Made by a program: the position numbers and the translations under genes. Positions 45,801-51,964 of a stretch of DNA of 64,000 nt are shown one piece after another; positions within the stretch are counted from its first letter, which is position 1, and the number at the start of each line of letters is the position of its first letter. The stretch is taken from assembly GCA_025642065.1 (NCBI GenBank), contig JAODUP010000435.1, positions 62,001-126,000 on the forward strand. The letters are read 5' to 3'. Below the pieces are notes generated by a model. The model made no database searches. It had not been told where the DNA came from and saw only the letters and a list, made by a program, of their open reading frames with translations. This stretch comes from Paralvinella palmiformis. Its lineage: Eukaryota > Annelida > Polychaeta > Terebellida > Alvinellidae.

Positions 45801-48119
45801 TTAGTGACGAGATCAACTTTGACGCTACAGATGTTACCTACGTATCTCCAATGACCGTCCACTCAGACTTTCAGGGAGAATTTTCCAACTGGTCTCCACT
45901 TGAGTCCAATATGAATCTCGCAGATTCCAGAGAATGCCAGCCACTGGCTGGCCATTTGGATTACTGCAATCAGGAGCAACCATCCTATTCAAGTGATGTT
46001 CAGAATGAAGCTGGAAATCCTACAGAATGCAGTGAAAACACTGTGGAAAATAACGAAAGTATGTCACCACCTGGTAGGATGTCCTTGCTGTCAATTGTAT
46101 CAGAAGTTAAATCCAAATCAGATGTAAAGCAACACATCACTCCACTGGAGTTCGTTCAGGACAGTGAGGTAGCAGATAAGGTCAGCCATGATGCTGTGGA
46201 TGCAACTTCTGTCCAGAGTACCACCCCAGTGTTCAAAAGTCTGAGGGATGCCTACAAGAATAAGTCCGAACAAGAAGGACAGGTTCTCATCATACCCAAA
46301 CCTGAACCTTTCGTTCTACCCCCGGAGGCAAGTATCAGTAAGGCCAGTACTCACGGCATTACTTCTACCACTACAGCTGTTGTCCAAGACTCAAAGATAC
46401 CATCTGGTGAGGGTAAACTCAAACAGGGAGACTTCAACGTTCAGCCCCTTGTGTATAAAAAGGAATCACTGGCTGTATCCCGAAGGGCACCAAGGATTTC
46501 TGCTCTCGACTTGGATGAGAAGAAATCATCCGGTGAAGAAAGCAGTCAGAGATTCTGGGGTCCGAGGCCGTGGAGTGCCAGAGAGAATTCCGATGACGTG
46601 CCGTCCGTTGACGTGAAGGAGGTCCTGATGAGGTCGCGCGAAGCAATAACAAGGTCCAGAGATCTGCCACTGACTTCGGAGATCATAGAGATCGTAGAAA
46701 AATCTACTCCACAATTGCCATCAAACGAGTCTGTTGTTGGCATGTACAGTCCTGGCAAGTCGACTGCTCAGAGTGGCTCACCGAAAGATAAGTGTTCAGA
46801 TATCAGCTTCAGCCCCCATAGCGAGGAAGAGGAATCACAGGCTATGATGGAAGAAAAATCTATAACGATGCTTGCTTATCCTGTGGAAAGAAAGTCATTT
46901 CCAAGGCAGTCATCGGAGCCAATACGAGTCATTGACGGCAAGCAGTACAATAGCTCAACCACTCTGGATGACACAGATGTTAGCTATAACACACACAAAG
47001 GAGGCCAAGAATCCAGGCTTTATAACAGTACATTAGGCATTTCCGAACTGAGCAGCGAGGAGGGTGCCATTGTGGAGCCGAAGCCAGTCTCCCTGGTAAG
47101 GCCTCTCAGTGTGGAAGGCTTGGGTGAGAGTAAGGAGAAGGCCAAGAAGTCCTTACAGCAGCAGTATGCCGACTTGCAGCAGCAGTTCACCAAATGGCAG
47201 AAACAACTGATGGATAATCAGAGGCTGCTGCCAACGAACCAGAGGAACGAACAAGGCGGTGTGTCATCTCTGAGCAACTTAACGACGGAACAGCAGATAG
47301 CCAGGCTGAAGGCTGAGCAGAATTACATGAGACTATCCACGCCGAGACCATTCACACACCGGACAACTGATCCGCAGGGGTTCAAGCCGCGTCCTATCAT
47401 AAAGAAGACGGCCGATTTCGAGAAGCAGTTCGTGCTTCCTACAGCACACACAAATTATCTGGATTCAACTGATACGACGTTCCGAACGTCGACTGATGAT
47501 GCTTCGCTGACACCGAGCATACCACCACCACCTCCCATATGCAATCCTCCCAAAGTGGAAACTCCGGTGGTGACTCGCGCTACGGTGTTGCGACTGGCCT
47601 CGTTGGGTCAGCGCGGCTAACGAGCCCGAGCTCATCGAGGTCACGTTTTGAGCCGAAGTTGGATCCGAGAGAGGAGCTTATGATAGCCATTCGTAATGCG
47701 GGAGGAAGGAATATGTTGACCAAGGTCAGTGTATGATCTGCTGCTTTGGCTCGATAGTAAATAATTAGTGACTGTTCTGATTGTAAGCAATTAGCAGCGT
47801 GTTTACTCCTTTTAGTCCACGATTGAATCAGTTGACCGCCATCTTGATGCACAAGCCCTTCACTGCCAGCAATTCTGTCTTATATTCTATTCACTGAATA
47901 TGTAATTTTTGAAAAAACGTTGCGACTTCAACAACAGTAGAAGCCCATAAAAATAGATTTCGCTTATTCATTTCAAACGTTGTATTTATTTTATTCGGAT
48001 GGGATGCTACGCAGCCACGAAAACATGTTTTGCAAATATTTGTTCGATATTTTAAAACCTATTTTGTTGATACTCGTGTTTCTTTGTTTTTGCAGTCACG
48101 ATCAATGGACAATGACTAG
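7620..48119 (+). CDS. Cobl: Cordon-bleu (Cobl/COBLL1-family) actin regulator, ten coding exons
   Basis: Joined exons: 7620-7792, 11960-12188, 14787-15012, 28757-28983, 30687-31317, 31472-31663, 39531-39779, 41501-41581, 44616-47724, 48096-48119. All introns are GT/AG and every junction phase matches (2,0,1,0,1,1,1,1,0). The product is about 1713 residues if one missing base near 47600 is allowed for. Order of parts: ubiquitin-like N-terminal Cobl region (residues about 35-209), basic KKKKKGFLSIFSRKK segment (about 265-280), KRAP-like KKRRAPPPP (about 485-494), proline-rich linker, long acidic/Ser-rich region, Gln-rich coiled coil, polyproline and one WH2 (about 1687-1706). Vertebrate Cobl binds actin through WH2 motifs and nucleates filaments in neurons and other polarised cells; COBLL1 has one WH2, as here. 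The KPM-D-L and PPFE signatures at the domain junctions are typical of the family. I infer an actin-binding scaffold role. The start is set by an in-frame TGA at 7602-7604. Confidence 0.93.
7862..8262. mobile_element. GGAATTG-rich MITE, copy 1
   Basis: The ends are rich in repeated GGAATTGGAATTGATAAAT on both sides. The centre holds AAATCCACAAATTAATTTAC and a palindromic TAGGTATTCCAAGTAGGTAC / GGAATACCTACTCC segment. The right end, GAATTGACTCCATATCTG, matches the ends of copies 2 and 3. There is no coding capacity. Confidence 0.72.
8301..8566 (-). mobile_element. SINE family B, copy 2
   Basis: The minus strand reads AGCTGTGATAGCGCAGTTAG as A-box head. The internal body (plus strand: CATGCTGCCATTATAGGC, AAGTATTACTCAAACTCTTA) and the CTGCTCTAAGGCACTTTACA 3' block are shared with copies 3 and 4. 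The B-box segment is partly deleted. Confidence 0.8.
10100..10298 (+). mobile_element. Family A SINE, copy 2
   Basis: A near full-length, diverged copy in Cobl intron 1. It has the A-box-like head, GAGTTCGAATCTCAG as B box, the GGTTGTTTCATCTTTGACTT body, CCCATTTAGCCTACC and a CAATCATCATCATCAT tail. Confidence 0.82.
11455..11560 (+). mobile_element. tRNA-like SINE head in intron 1
   Basis: ATTAGAGCAGGACAGTGCAA (A-box-like) and GTCAGGGTTCGAATCA (B box) are spaced as in a tRNA promoter; the following sequence is unique in the window. It is probably an old SINE fragment. Confidence 0.45.
11960..12188 (+). CDS. Cobl: Cobl exon 2, first ubiquitin-like unit
   Basis: The exon is bounded by acceptor GATCTTCAG and donor GAG|GTAAGA; it enters in phase 2 and leaves in phase 0. 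It encodes the KPMIDLAVQLTAANHLSP segment that follows the first strand in Cobl/COBLL1 proteins, then HTLALY and a Lys-rich linker (KKAAKGKAK) ending in PPFE. PPFE is also the residue string just before the second Cobl unit in vertebrate homologues, which supports both the assignment and the junction. Confidence 0.93.
12503..12557. repeat. (TA)n(GA)n microsatellite in intron 2
   Basis: A TA run is followed directly by a GA run. Confidence 0.95.
12619..12705. repeat. Repeat fragment with perfect hairpin
   Basis: It starts CAGTGTTGGGTTTTTTC, which resembles hAT-type termini. It includes an exact 11-bp stem AGTTTTTACTG / CAGTAAAAACT with a 6-base loop (12646-12673), then two further AAAAACTAGC-like units. 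Confidence 0.45.
12927..13268. mobile_element. GGAATTG-rich MITE, copy 2
   Basis: The left end ACATGGGCTCAAGTTCAATT pairs with the reverse complement of the right end (AATTGACCCCCCCATGTCTG), i.e. imperfect terminal inverted repeats of about 20 bases. The interior matches copy 1 (AAATCTGCAAATTAATTTAC, AGGTATTCCAAGTAGGTACC). Confidence 0.75.
13797..13905. repeat. 61-bp tandem duplication in intron 2
   Basis: CCTTTATTTATAATGATGAT followed by CAACAAGCTGTCATAACAAA is repeated 61 bases later with three or four substitutions. Confidence 0.8.
14787..15012 (+). CDS. Cobl: Cobl exon 3, Cobl domain
   Basis: Acceptor TTTTCATTGCAG and donor AG|GTTAGT bound 226 bases (phase 0 in, phase 1 out). The translation starts VTNRLAVNLPKNQKMVLRI and runs through LADIFKMVCTERNLDPYKH to NSLASYRINEITVVSVS. 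This is the second ubiquitin-like unit of the Cobl domain family, with the conserved 'N..K.QK.V.R' strand and the closing strand before the basic linker. Confidence 0.93.
16083..17110 (-). pseudogene. Broken hAT-family (ZBED-like) transposase
   Basis: Read on the minus strand from 17103, NQIVNLIVTDLRPFAVAEKR and GFKEFLHVLEPKYE match the N-terminal part of hAT/ZBED transposases. At 16470-16089 a second block has VESDSDVGEPKPKKK, ALGDFFG, one in-frame stop near 16362, then HQEISRYRKE, VTDWWRKKSSQYPLL and IPGTSVPFERVFSTAGDV, the hAT C-terminal dimerisation motif. About 450 bases between them lack coding similarity. The element is inactive, antisense to Cobl, in intron 3. Confidence 0.85.
17480..17640 (+). 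mobile_element. tRNA-like repeat related to the 37634 copy
   Basis: GAGTAGAGTACTGTGCTGCA and CTCGGGGTTTGAATTCCAG reproduce the A/B-box layout of the copy at 37634. The later part (TATTCTCACTCGCTTAACAG) is only loosely alike. Confidence 0.38.
17709..17743. repeat. (TA)n microsatellite in intron 3
   Basis: A TA run of about 35 bases. Confidence 0.95.
18848..19138. mobile_element. GGAATTG-rich MITE, copy 3 (diverged)
   Basis: It shares the AATTCAATTCAGGAGTTGGA left part, TCTCTACTCAGCTACTCC in the centre and GGCATTGATCTCATGTCTGG at the right. It is more decayed than copies 1 and 2. Confidence 0.6.
21520..21560. repeat. (GT)n with poly-G end, intron 3
   Basis: A GT run ends in a stretch of ten or so G residues. 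Confidence 0.93.
21774..21909. mobile_element. 136-bp palindromic MITE in intron 3
   Basis: Inverted arms of about 37 bases: TATATGTTACAGTAAGATTG and TGAAACCAGCGATTTCAC pair with the right side GTGAAATCCCCGTTTCACAA and TCGTACTGTAACATATA, with few mismatches. The centre holds further GAAATC/GATTTC pairs. No coding capacity. Confidence 0.75.
22420..23480. promoter_or_regulatory. CpG-rich block inside intron 3
   Basis: Compared with neighbouring intron DNA this kilobase has many CG dinucleotides (for example 22430-22560 and 22700-22800), complex sequence and few repeats apart from one AC run. That is typical of an unmethylated promoter or enhancer. It precedes exon 4 by about 5.3 kb, so an internal Cobl promoter is possible. 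No TATA-plus-initiator combination stands out. Confidence 0.45.
23985..24062 (-). mobile_element. tRNA-like SINE head, fragment
   Basis: The minus strand reads TTCCGGTAGTGCAGTGGTTG and ATTGTGGGTTCGAATCTGCC, matching A- and B-box spacing. No matching 3' body was found elsewhere in the window. Confidence 0.5.
24464..24803. repeat. 29-bp minisatellite with higher-order structure, about twelve units
   Basis: The unit is TACTAAGAGTACAGCAGGGC followed by ACATTAGCA. Variant bases (GCCGGG versus GCAGGG, TTGGCA versus TTAGCA) recur in the same order six units later, giving a 174-bp higher-order period. Confidence 0.95.
25790..25950 (+). mobile_element. Family A-related SINE, diverged copy 3
   Basis: The head (GTGCAGATGGTG ... 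GGGTTCAATCCTC) differs, but the body GGTTTCATGTTTCACTTTG, the 'TTACCCATGGAAGTTACTC' block and TTTAGCCTACC match family A. It is probably an older subfamily. The ATC tail is lost. Confidence 0.6.
26163..26348 (+). mobile_element. Family A SINE, copy 4, full length
   Basis: One of the two most complete copies. Head GCGCCTCCGTGGTCTAGCGG (A-box-like), GTGTTCGAATCTCGG (B box), body, GTGCACAAAAGTGGCCG and tail ATCATCATCATCATCATC. It sits within degenerate AAAGACATCC repeats that resume as a 22-bp array after its tail. Confidence 0.88.
26349..26450. repeat. 22-bp tandem repeat next to SINE copy 4
   Basis: AAAAGACATCCATAATCATC plus CC repeats about four times after the SINE tail. Related AAGACAGCC/AAGACAACAAC strings occur before the SINE (26050-26145), so the SINE appears to have landed inside an older array. 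Confidence 0.75.
26854..26929 (+). mobile_element. Family A SINE, copy 5, 5'-truncated with target duplication
   Basis: Only the last 76 bases of the element are present, from GCTCGGCCCATTTAGCC through the CATCAT tail. It is flanked by a perfect 14-bp direct repeat, CCACCTGTGAGCTC, at 26840-26853 and 26930-26943. Truncation plus target duplication is the signature of LINE-driven insertion. Confidence 0.88.
27155..28130 (+). mobile_element. Tigger/pogo-like DNA transposon, internally decayed
   Basis: The element is bounded by terminal inverted repeats starting CAGTAGGC(A/C)CCCATTATAA, with TA on both sides (27153-27154, 28131-28132), as in the Tc1/mariner-pogo group. Inside, near 27580-27625, the frame encodes a DSVDETTLYYKMLQ-like string, a remnant of the catalytic DDE region ('N-DET-L-YK'). 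The frame is broken elsewhere and the length is 976 bp, so it is non-autonomous. Confidence 0.85.
28757..28983 (+). CDS. Cobl: Cobl exon 4, basic segment
   Basis: Acceptor CTCATTTCAG and donor CTG|GTGAGC bound the exon (2 bases plus 75 codons). The first half is polar and proline-rich (PPPSSGEQTQPSY). The second half carries KKKKKGFLSIFSRKKEGK, which resembles the KG-L-FF-R-KK motif found after the Cobl domain in vertebrate proteins. A lysine cluster beside bulky hydrophobics suggests membrane or actin contact; that is inference. The 13.7-kb intron before this exon contains a CpG-rich block. Confidence 0.92.
28984..30686 (+). other. Cobl: Cobl intron 4
   Basis: This 1.7-kb intron holds a minus-strand SINE at 29176-29476. 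The remaining AT-rich sequence shows no other feature. Confidence 0.85.
29176..29476 (-). mobile_element. SINE family B, copy 3
   Basis: On the minus strand: GCTGTGATAGCGCAGTTAGA, then B box GCGGGTTCGAGGCTC, the body with a MSH-like CATGTGGCGACAGG stretch, and an AT-rich 3' end. It lies in Cobl intron 4 in the antisense orientation. Confidence 0.86.
30687..31317 (+). CDS. Cobl: Cobl exon 5, proline-rich and KRAP-like region
   Basis: The acceptor is TTTGTTTTCAG and the donor CAAG|GTAAGT; 631 bases, phase 0 in and phase 1 out. It encodes a low-complexity Ser/Thr/Pro-rich stretch with APPPTYEPP near the start, RKNRPAPAPP in the middle and RNRKKRRAPPPPQG at the end. The KRRAPPPP string corresponds to the KRAP motifs of vertebrate Cobl, which bind SH3-domain partners such as syndapin/PACSIN. 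Binding here is inferred only from the motif. Confidence 0.92.
31472..31663 (+). CDS. Cobl: Cobl exon 6 (spliced form)
   Basis: Acceptor ACTTATCAG follows a 154-bp intron. In the long isoform the exon stops at 31663 with donor AAGG|GTAGGC, a phase-1 end that joins exactly to exon 7 (G|GT GAC ACT). The encoded segment is Ser-rich and ends RELQMAIAEELKKG, a predicted helix. The donor lacks the usual A at +3/+4 (GTAGGC rather than GTAAGT), so read-through is plausible; see the alternative end. Confidence 0.82.
31472..31773 (+). CDS. Cobl: Alternative 3'-terminal form of Cobl exon 6
   Basis: If the donor at 31664 is not used, the frame continues 36 more codons to TAA at 31771-31773. The extra tail completes GRPTLRAIDKS, then SSFFGALG, and ends with a Ser/Asp/Glu-rich acidic sequence (SDSDEESDSES). 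Together with exons 1-5 this makes a 595-residue protein lacking the long disordered region and the canonical C-terminal WH2. The tail's biased, gap-free coding look argues that it is used. A poly(A) signal AATAAA lies at 32462-32467. Only transcript data can prove the isoform. Confidence 0.6.
32462..32467 (+). terminator. Cobl: Poly(A) signal for the short Cobl isoform
   Basis: AATAAA about 690 bases after the alternative stop at 31771, followed by a T-rich stretch. It is the first AATAAA I see after that stop. Confidence 0.35.
32585..32672. repeat. Long (TA)n plus CACATATA repeats, intron 6
   Basis: About 56 bases of pure TA followed by ACACATAT units. It lies 120 bases after the candidate poly(A) signal of the short Cobl isoform. 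Confidence 0.95.
34987..35184 (+). mobile_element. Family A SINE, copy 6, full length with target duplication
   Basis: Full length, from GGGGCGCCTCCGTGGGCTAG to the ATC tail. It is flanked by the perfect 12-bp direct repeat ATTTCGAAATAG (34975-34986 and 35185-35196), so the insertion is young and intact. It lies in Cobl intron 6. Confidence 0.92.
35547..35720. promoter_or_regulatory. Cluster of GTGGATAA motifs in intron 6
   Basis: CTCTGTGGATAAAT (35547), AAGTGGATAAAATT (35590), ACTCTGTGGATAAAC (35629), inverted GTTATCCA (about 35692) and CTGTGGATGAAG (about 35708) fall within 175 bases. GATAA is the GATA-factor core, so an enhancer is possible. Alternatively it is a decayed tandem repeat. 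Confidence 0.35.
36546..36594. repeat. (TA)n(TG)n microsatellite, intron 6
   Basis: A TA run joined to a TG run. Confidence 0.95.
37634..37800 (+). mobile_element. tRNA-like repeat, third family
   Basis: The head GAGTAGAGCACTTCGCTACA plus GTTGTGGGTTTGATTCTGGC resembles the repeat at 17480-17570 (GAGTAGAGTACTGTGCTGCA, GGGGTTTGAATTCCAG). Two similar heads suggest a further SINE family, but the bodies match only weakly. Confidence 0.4.
39531..39779 (+). CDS. Cobl: Cobl exon 7, polyproline linker
   Basis: Acceptor TTTTTCCCACCAG and donor CG|GTAAGC bound 249 bases, phase 1 in and out, so the exon could be skipped without changing frame. It encodes GDTEIELPSGVSHQPPDG, then FSPPPPPNSPPPPESP, a profilin/SH3-type proline tract, and a closing DTSTQVHVTLRDSLSSG. 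The exon is clearly GC-richer than the surrounding intron. Confidence 0.88.
39780..41500 (+). other. Cobl: Cobl intron 7
   Basis: A 1.7-kb AT-rich intron with a short AC run (40277-40297). I see no other structured element. Confidence 0.85.
41501..41581 (+). CDS. Cobl: Cobl exon 8, small linker exon
   Basis: Acceptor TTTTCTCTCACCAG and donor CACA|GTAAGT enclose 81 bases, phase 1 in and out. It encodes VSCDSYTSDSLPSSPRIQV followed by EEERH, a Ser-rich linker with SP sites that may be phosphorylated (inference). Its symmetric phase makes it another potential cassette exon. Confidence 0.87.
41893..42392 (-). mobile_element. Second Tigger-like copy, inverted and truncated
   Basis: It starts with the same inverted-repeat end (CAGTAGGCCCCCATTATAAC, preceded by TA) and runs as the reverse complement of the element at 27155. 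The minus strand carries an open stretch with IYNVDETMLYYKMLQD, a better preserved transposase remnant. The other terminal repeat is missing, and sequence beyond it (42393 to about 42545) still matches the flank of the first copy. Confidence 0.83.
42838..42870. repeat. (TA)n microsatellite, intron 8
   Basis: A pure TA run of about 32 bases. Confidence 0.95.
43977..44275. mobile_element. hAT-like non-autonomous element with inverted ends
   Basis: It begins CAGGGTTCGCACAGGTCCTT and ends with the partial inverse CTGTGAACCCTG. The interior is built from repeats of AAAGTCCTGGAATTT and GGTCCTTGAA. The CAGGG terminus fits hAT elements; I could not find an 8-bp target duplication. It lies in Cobl intron 8, about 340 bases before exon 9. 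Confidence 0.65.
44616..47724 (+). CDS. Cobl: Cobl exon 9, long disordered region to WH2
   Basis: The acceptor TTATTCTACAG (44615) opens a frame of about 1000 codons to a TAA at 47618-47620. Main parts: Ser/Glu/Asp-rich sequence; an acidic cluster (EDEDDNDEEDD) near 45450-45490; many SP and Ser-Glu sites; a Gln/Lys-rich predicted coiled coil, QQQYADLQQQFTKWQKQL, near 47157-47213; and IPPPPPICNPP near 47518-47550. Beyond the TAA the +1-shifted frame encodes RFEPKLDPREELMIAIRN then AGGRNMLTK up to donor AAG|GTCAGT (47725): the WH2 motif. No GT/AG intron of credible size fixes the frame, so one base appears to be missing around 47596-47611. Confidence 0.88.
47669..47724 (+). other. Cobl: WH2 actin-binding motif of Cobl
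   Basis: The translated core REELMIAIRNAGGRNMLTKV (the V spliced to S) fits the WH2 pattern: an amphipathic helix with L-M-AI, a Gly-Gly turn and a closing L-K-V-like extension. In Cobl/COBLL1 this element sits near the C terminus, as here. I find only one canonical WH2, which resembles COBLL1 more than three-WH2 vertebrate COBL. Confidence 0.88.
48096..48119 (+). CDS. Cobl: Cobl terminal coding exon
   Basis: The acceptor TTTGTTTTTGCAG is strong. Phase 0 joining gives TK|SRSMDND and a TAG stop at 48117. If the 47725 donor is not used, the frame ends two codons later (VSV, TGA), so either form leaves the WH2 intact. Confidence 0.78.
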   Translation, partial: SRSMDND

Positions 48120-49330
48120 CAGTAGCAGCGTACACCTCCTTTGTTGTATATAAGGTTACCTAACGAAACATGTATTTGACAGAATCTTGCTGATTAAGTA
48201 TACCTATTTGACGTATGATGCGAGGTTCTTGTCATACAGACGTGGTGCTCCTTTTGGTTAAAATTGGTGTGTGCATGCATGTGTGCGAATAGCAGGGGTT
48301 CAAATTAGAGTAGCGACTGTTTCCATGATGCACGACATTGTCAAATTTCTTTGCATTCCGTGTTAGAATGGTGCGCTTGCCAAAACCAACATTTGGTTTA
48401 TATATTTTTATATCGTGTTGCTGAAGAGGTAGCACTGCTACGGTTATACATTTTAACTGTGCACAGAACCTCGCAAAGAATGTTCATGATTTCACTTTAT
48501 GGCTGGTTGCCTAAAGAATATCTCATCCTAGTTGTAAATGCAGAAGTAGCAGCATATCCCTACATGTCCATGTGTCGCAGAACAGATGGAGTCTCTGAGC
48601 AGTTGTACAAATGTGTGATGGTGTTTTGCGATTGGTTTCAAAAGGATTGTTCTGTTTTATATTGACATACAGCGTATATGTAGTGCTGGATTTTATTTCG
48701 CCTTTTCATTCATTATTATTGTATTGGTTTCACGAGTTCAACTATTTCGTAATATTTTCCGATTATATTCTTTTACACTTTTTGTGAATATTCGTTATTT
48801 AGATAAGAATTATGTCCATCGAAAGTTGTAATGTATAATTAAGTCAGTACTACGTTACTAGTTTGCACACACACACACACACATACACACAATTCGATTA
48901 CTATTTCTTCAGTGATGCAATATCATGTTTAATTCTACTTTGATCTTTATGTTGAAGATTGTCATGGAATGGTGCTCTTTGTGATTCGGGTGTTGAATAT
49001 TTATATTTAAGATTACTTACGTTAGTCTGTTAAGTATCCACCAGTAGGCTAGCCGTTGGTGTGTATTAAGATGCGTTTATGTTAGACTTGTATGGCAGTC
49101 GTTTTCCTTATACAAATTTTTCTGTTTATGTGTCATGCCTTTGCCGGATAACCCGTACGCAGTTTACTCCTTTTCGTAAAGTACGAAGCTTAGCATGCGT
49201 TTTTCGCCTTTTCGTTAACTTAAAACGAATTAGCACAGTGTCGAAAAGTAGAATGTGAAAAGCACAATGTTTGTACTGAAAACATTATCCTAAAAATAGG
49301 GAATTAAATAAATAATAATTTTAAAACTAT
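48120..49330 (+). other. Cobl: Probable Cobl 3' UTR with poly(A) signal
   Basis: The first canonical AATAAA that I see after the stop lies at 49307-49312, followed within 30 bases by a GT-rich stretch at the GGAT repeat. The interval is AT/T-rich with an AC microsatellite at 48866-48890 and no convincing gene. The 104-codon open frame at 48351-48665 has no domain and probably arises by chance. Confidence 0.4.
49307..49312 (+). terminator. Cobl: Poly(A) signal after Cobl
   Basis: AATAAA within TTAAATAAATAATAA, about 1.2 kb after the TAG at 48117, followed by GT/GGAT-rich sequence. Confidence 0.4.
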
Positions 49331-49337
49331 GTGATTT

Positions 49338-49359
49338 ATGGATGGATGGATGGATGGAT

Positions 49360-49397
<38 letters not shown>
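49338..49397. repeat. (GGAT)n(TA)n microsatellite
   Basis: GGAT repeated about five times, then a TA run, just after the probable Cobl 3' end. Confidence 0.93.
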
Positions 49398-49400
<3 letters not shown>

Positions 49401-51480
49401 GTCACTTGGGCAAAATGAGTCCAGTCAGTGTCCTAATGGCGTCAATGTAGAATCACGTTTATGACCTAACCAAACTTGTGATACTCGTAGTGTGTAAAAT
49501 ATAAAATAGTGTAATTAGAACCCAGTGTTGTGAACAGATTAGACGTCTGCTTTATGCATAAAGCGAACAAGCTTTCACGGTATCACTTGATAACAATAGG
49601 TTACCGTTCCTCATCCAACAGATTGATTCACTTATAACATCCAGCGGTGATGTTTCCTCATCGATTAGCTTAATCACGTCTCAATCTCTCTCTCTCTATA
49701 TATATATATAGTGTTGTATTATCGCGCCGCTAACTCTACCTACCTGTTTGTAATACTCGACAGCATTTATTTCCTGTTGTTAAAGGTAATACGAAATGTC
49801 TGCCAATTTAAAGCAATACGATGCAGTAAAATCCGTCTTGTCCAGTCGGTTGTGGCCGGAATTAACAGGTGTATGTTGTACACAGGAGGCCGCTAACTGG
49901 TTTCACTATGACATTTAATGAATTAAACTTCAGGATGTTTTTGTTACTGATGGTGTAAATATTTGTTACACAAGTATGAGTACATTTCTTTCTTTTCTTG
50001 CCTACTGGAATTGTTGGCCGTTTATAAGTGCGTGCATAGGTATGTGTGTGTTTACATTAATGATGAACTAATTTTTTTAACCGCTAATCTTAATAAATAT
50101 CTGTTTATATATATATATATTCGATTGTATTGTTGTCTCTGAAATAGGTTGTCCGCTCAAATCTCGCTTTCTGCCATTTCGCCGTTTATTTGATATTTCG
50201 GCGAGACTGTATTTGGTTTTACTAGCAGTCAGGCAGGCAGTCAGGCAAAAAGGTAGTTACGTACATGATTAATGCTGACAGATTATTGAAGACAGATGGA
50301 TCTTGACTGAAGTGCGTTTTGCTCATAATTCGCACCTGGATTAGTTTATAAAAGCACTGGTATTCTACCTTTTGTAAAACGAGAAGTAAATGGATTTTCA
50401 GTCGAGAAAATAAATGCATTTTAAAATTCTGCTTCTAGAGTGCCATATAACTCTATAATTATTAGTTATCGTAATGAAATTCCTTATAGAAACACTTGCG
50501 CCTTATAGCTTTTTAGCTACACATTCCTGGCGATTATATGTGGATACGAAGATAATAAGGGTCTAGAATAATAAAAACTCAATTTTAATGAGTAAACATC
50601 GTCCCAACCAAAGTCGCCGCCGTTTAAGAAATTTCAGAATTTTTGCGAATACACAGACAAACAAAGATACATTTGCTTTTATTTATATAGATTTTGAAGG
50701 AATACCTTAAAATGCTAGGCTCTTAACAGATCTTTATTTCATTTGGGAAAAATAAATTAACACTGACAATAAATTGTATAATTAATTAAATAAAGAGAGA
50801 AGGCATAGGTCATACAAGTTCATTAGTTGCTCATTTTCAGTACTTCATCATTTACTACAACTGATTTCTAGTCGTGACCCAGTTGATAGTGTCCTGCACT
50901 ATTAATACGGTCACTGGATCGAATCTGAGCGTTGCCTCCGAAATATTTCCTATAATCGTCTCATTTCACTGGAGTTCTTCCAAACTTTCGAATTACCTGT
51001 TCATCATCAATATGCGATGCAGATGTACATTAGTTTACTTTGTCATTCCGTACCTCGTACGAAGATAACTGAAACCGTCGCCAGACCAGCGCATTTACTT
51101 CCGCCTCAGTATGGGCTCCATGACTAATGCAGCAGGATTGAATCCGCGAAAACGAATAACAAAATAAGATCGCCTTTTCAACGTGTGCTGTTCGACGCAG
51201 GCGCATTGGTGTGTTTACAAAGTTCGTCGCGACGGCATCCAGTTCAACTACCGTATTTCAAGCCGAATAAGACGTGATAAGTTGTACGGCTCCATTTGTT
51301 TTGGGGTGATAAAAATTATGTTTCATTCATCAATACAAATGGGACTAAGACAAAGTCGCCAATTTGACGAACGAGTCTACGAATACGCATCCATTATGCA
51401 GATGCTGCCCCAATGGCCAACTCTATGCGTAAATACCCTGAAATATACGCCATTGAGTATTATTATAATTATATATAAAT

Positions 51481-51595
51481 ATATATATATTACAGCTAAT
51501 CTGTATTAAATCTCGGCAATAGACGTATTACCTGAAAATTTCAGGTAATATACATATTACTTGATTATACAGATTAACTGTAATATATATATATA
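51481..51595. repeat. Long palindrome, possible MITE
   Basis: Two arms of about 55 bases meet at CCTGAAAATTTCAGG (51531-51545). Left-arm ATATTACAGCTAATCTGTAT matches inverted right-arm ATACAGATTAACTGTAATAT. The outer ends run into TA repeats on both sides, as in TA-targeting MITEs. Confidence 0.75.
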
Positions 51596-51841
51596 TATAT
51601 ATATTAGTACATGATTTAAGTAACTATTTGGTCAGGATCGGTTATATGGATTACGTATATGGGCATATTTGAGTGGGGCAATTAGAACTAATAACAATTT
51701 AAAATCCATGAAATATAGCAACTAATTTCCAACGATTAATAAAGACTACTTTCGTACGAGGACCAAACGGATGTAAACAACCTATGACCTTGACCTTAAT
51801 CATACCTTGAAGTGTGCGATGTAGGTTCGTATTCGAATCCC

Positions 51842-51964
51842 TCCCGGCGTGGGCATATCTGAAGGTTGTTTCGTCTTTCACCTCGTCTCATTACCTTTGG
51901 TAGTCGCTCGGCTCATTTAGCCTACCCTGTGCACAAAAGTGGCCGTAAAACATCAATCAATCGG
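51842..51964 (+). mobile_element. Family A SINE, copy 7, inserted in another tRNA-like head
   Basis: A 5'-truncated copy starting at CCCGGCGTGGGCATATCTG and ending in CATCAATCAATC. It is flanked by ATTCGAATCCC at 51831-51841 and 51965-51975, an 11-bp duplication that is itself the B-box of the target repeat. Confidence 0.82.

Noticed and set aside
44567..46758. Minus-strand open frames opposite exon 9
   Set aside because: Shadows of the long Cobl frame; the plus-strand reading has clear family features.
47585..47611. 27-base intron (GTGTTGC...GGGTCAG) to repair the exon 9 frame
   Set aside because: Too short for the spliceosome and its length is a multiple of three, so it would not change the frame.
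48351..48665. 104-codon gene after Cobl
   Set aside because: No domain or signal peptide of note; it lies in the probable 3' UTR.
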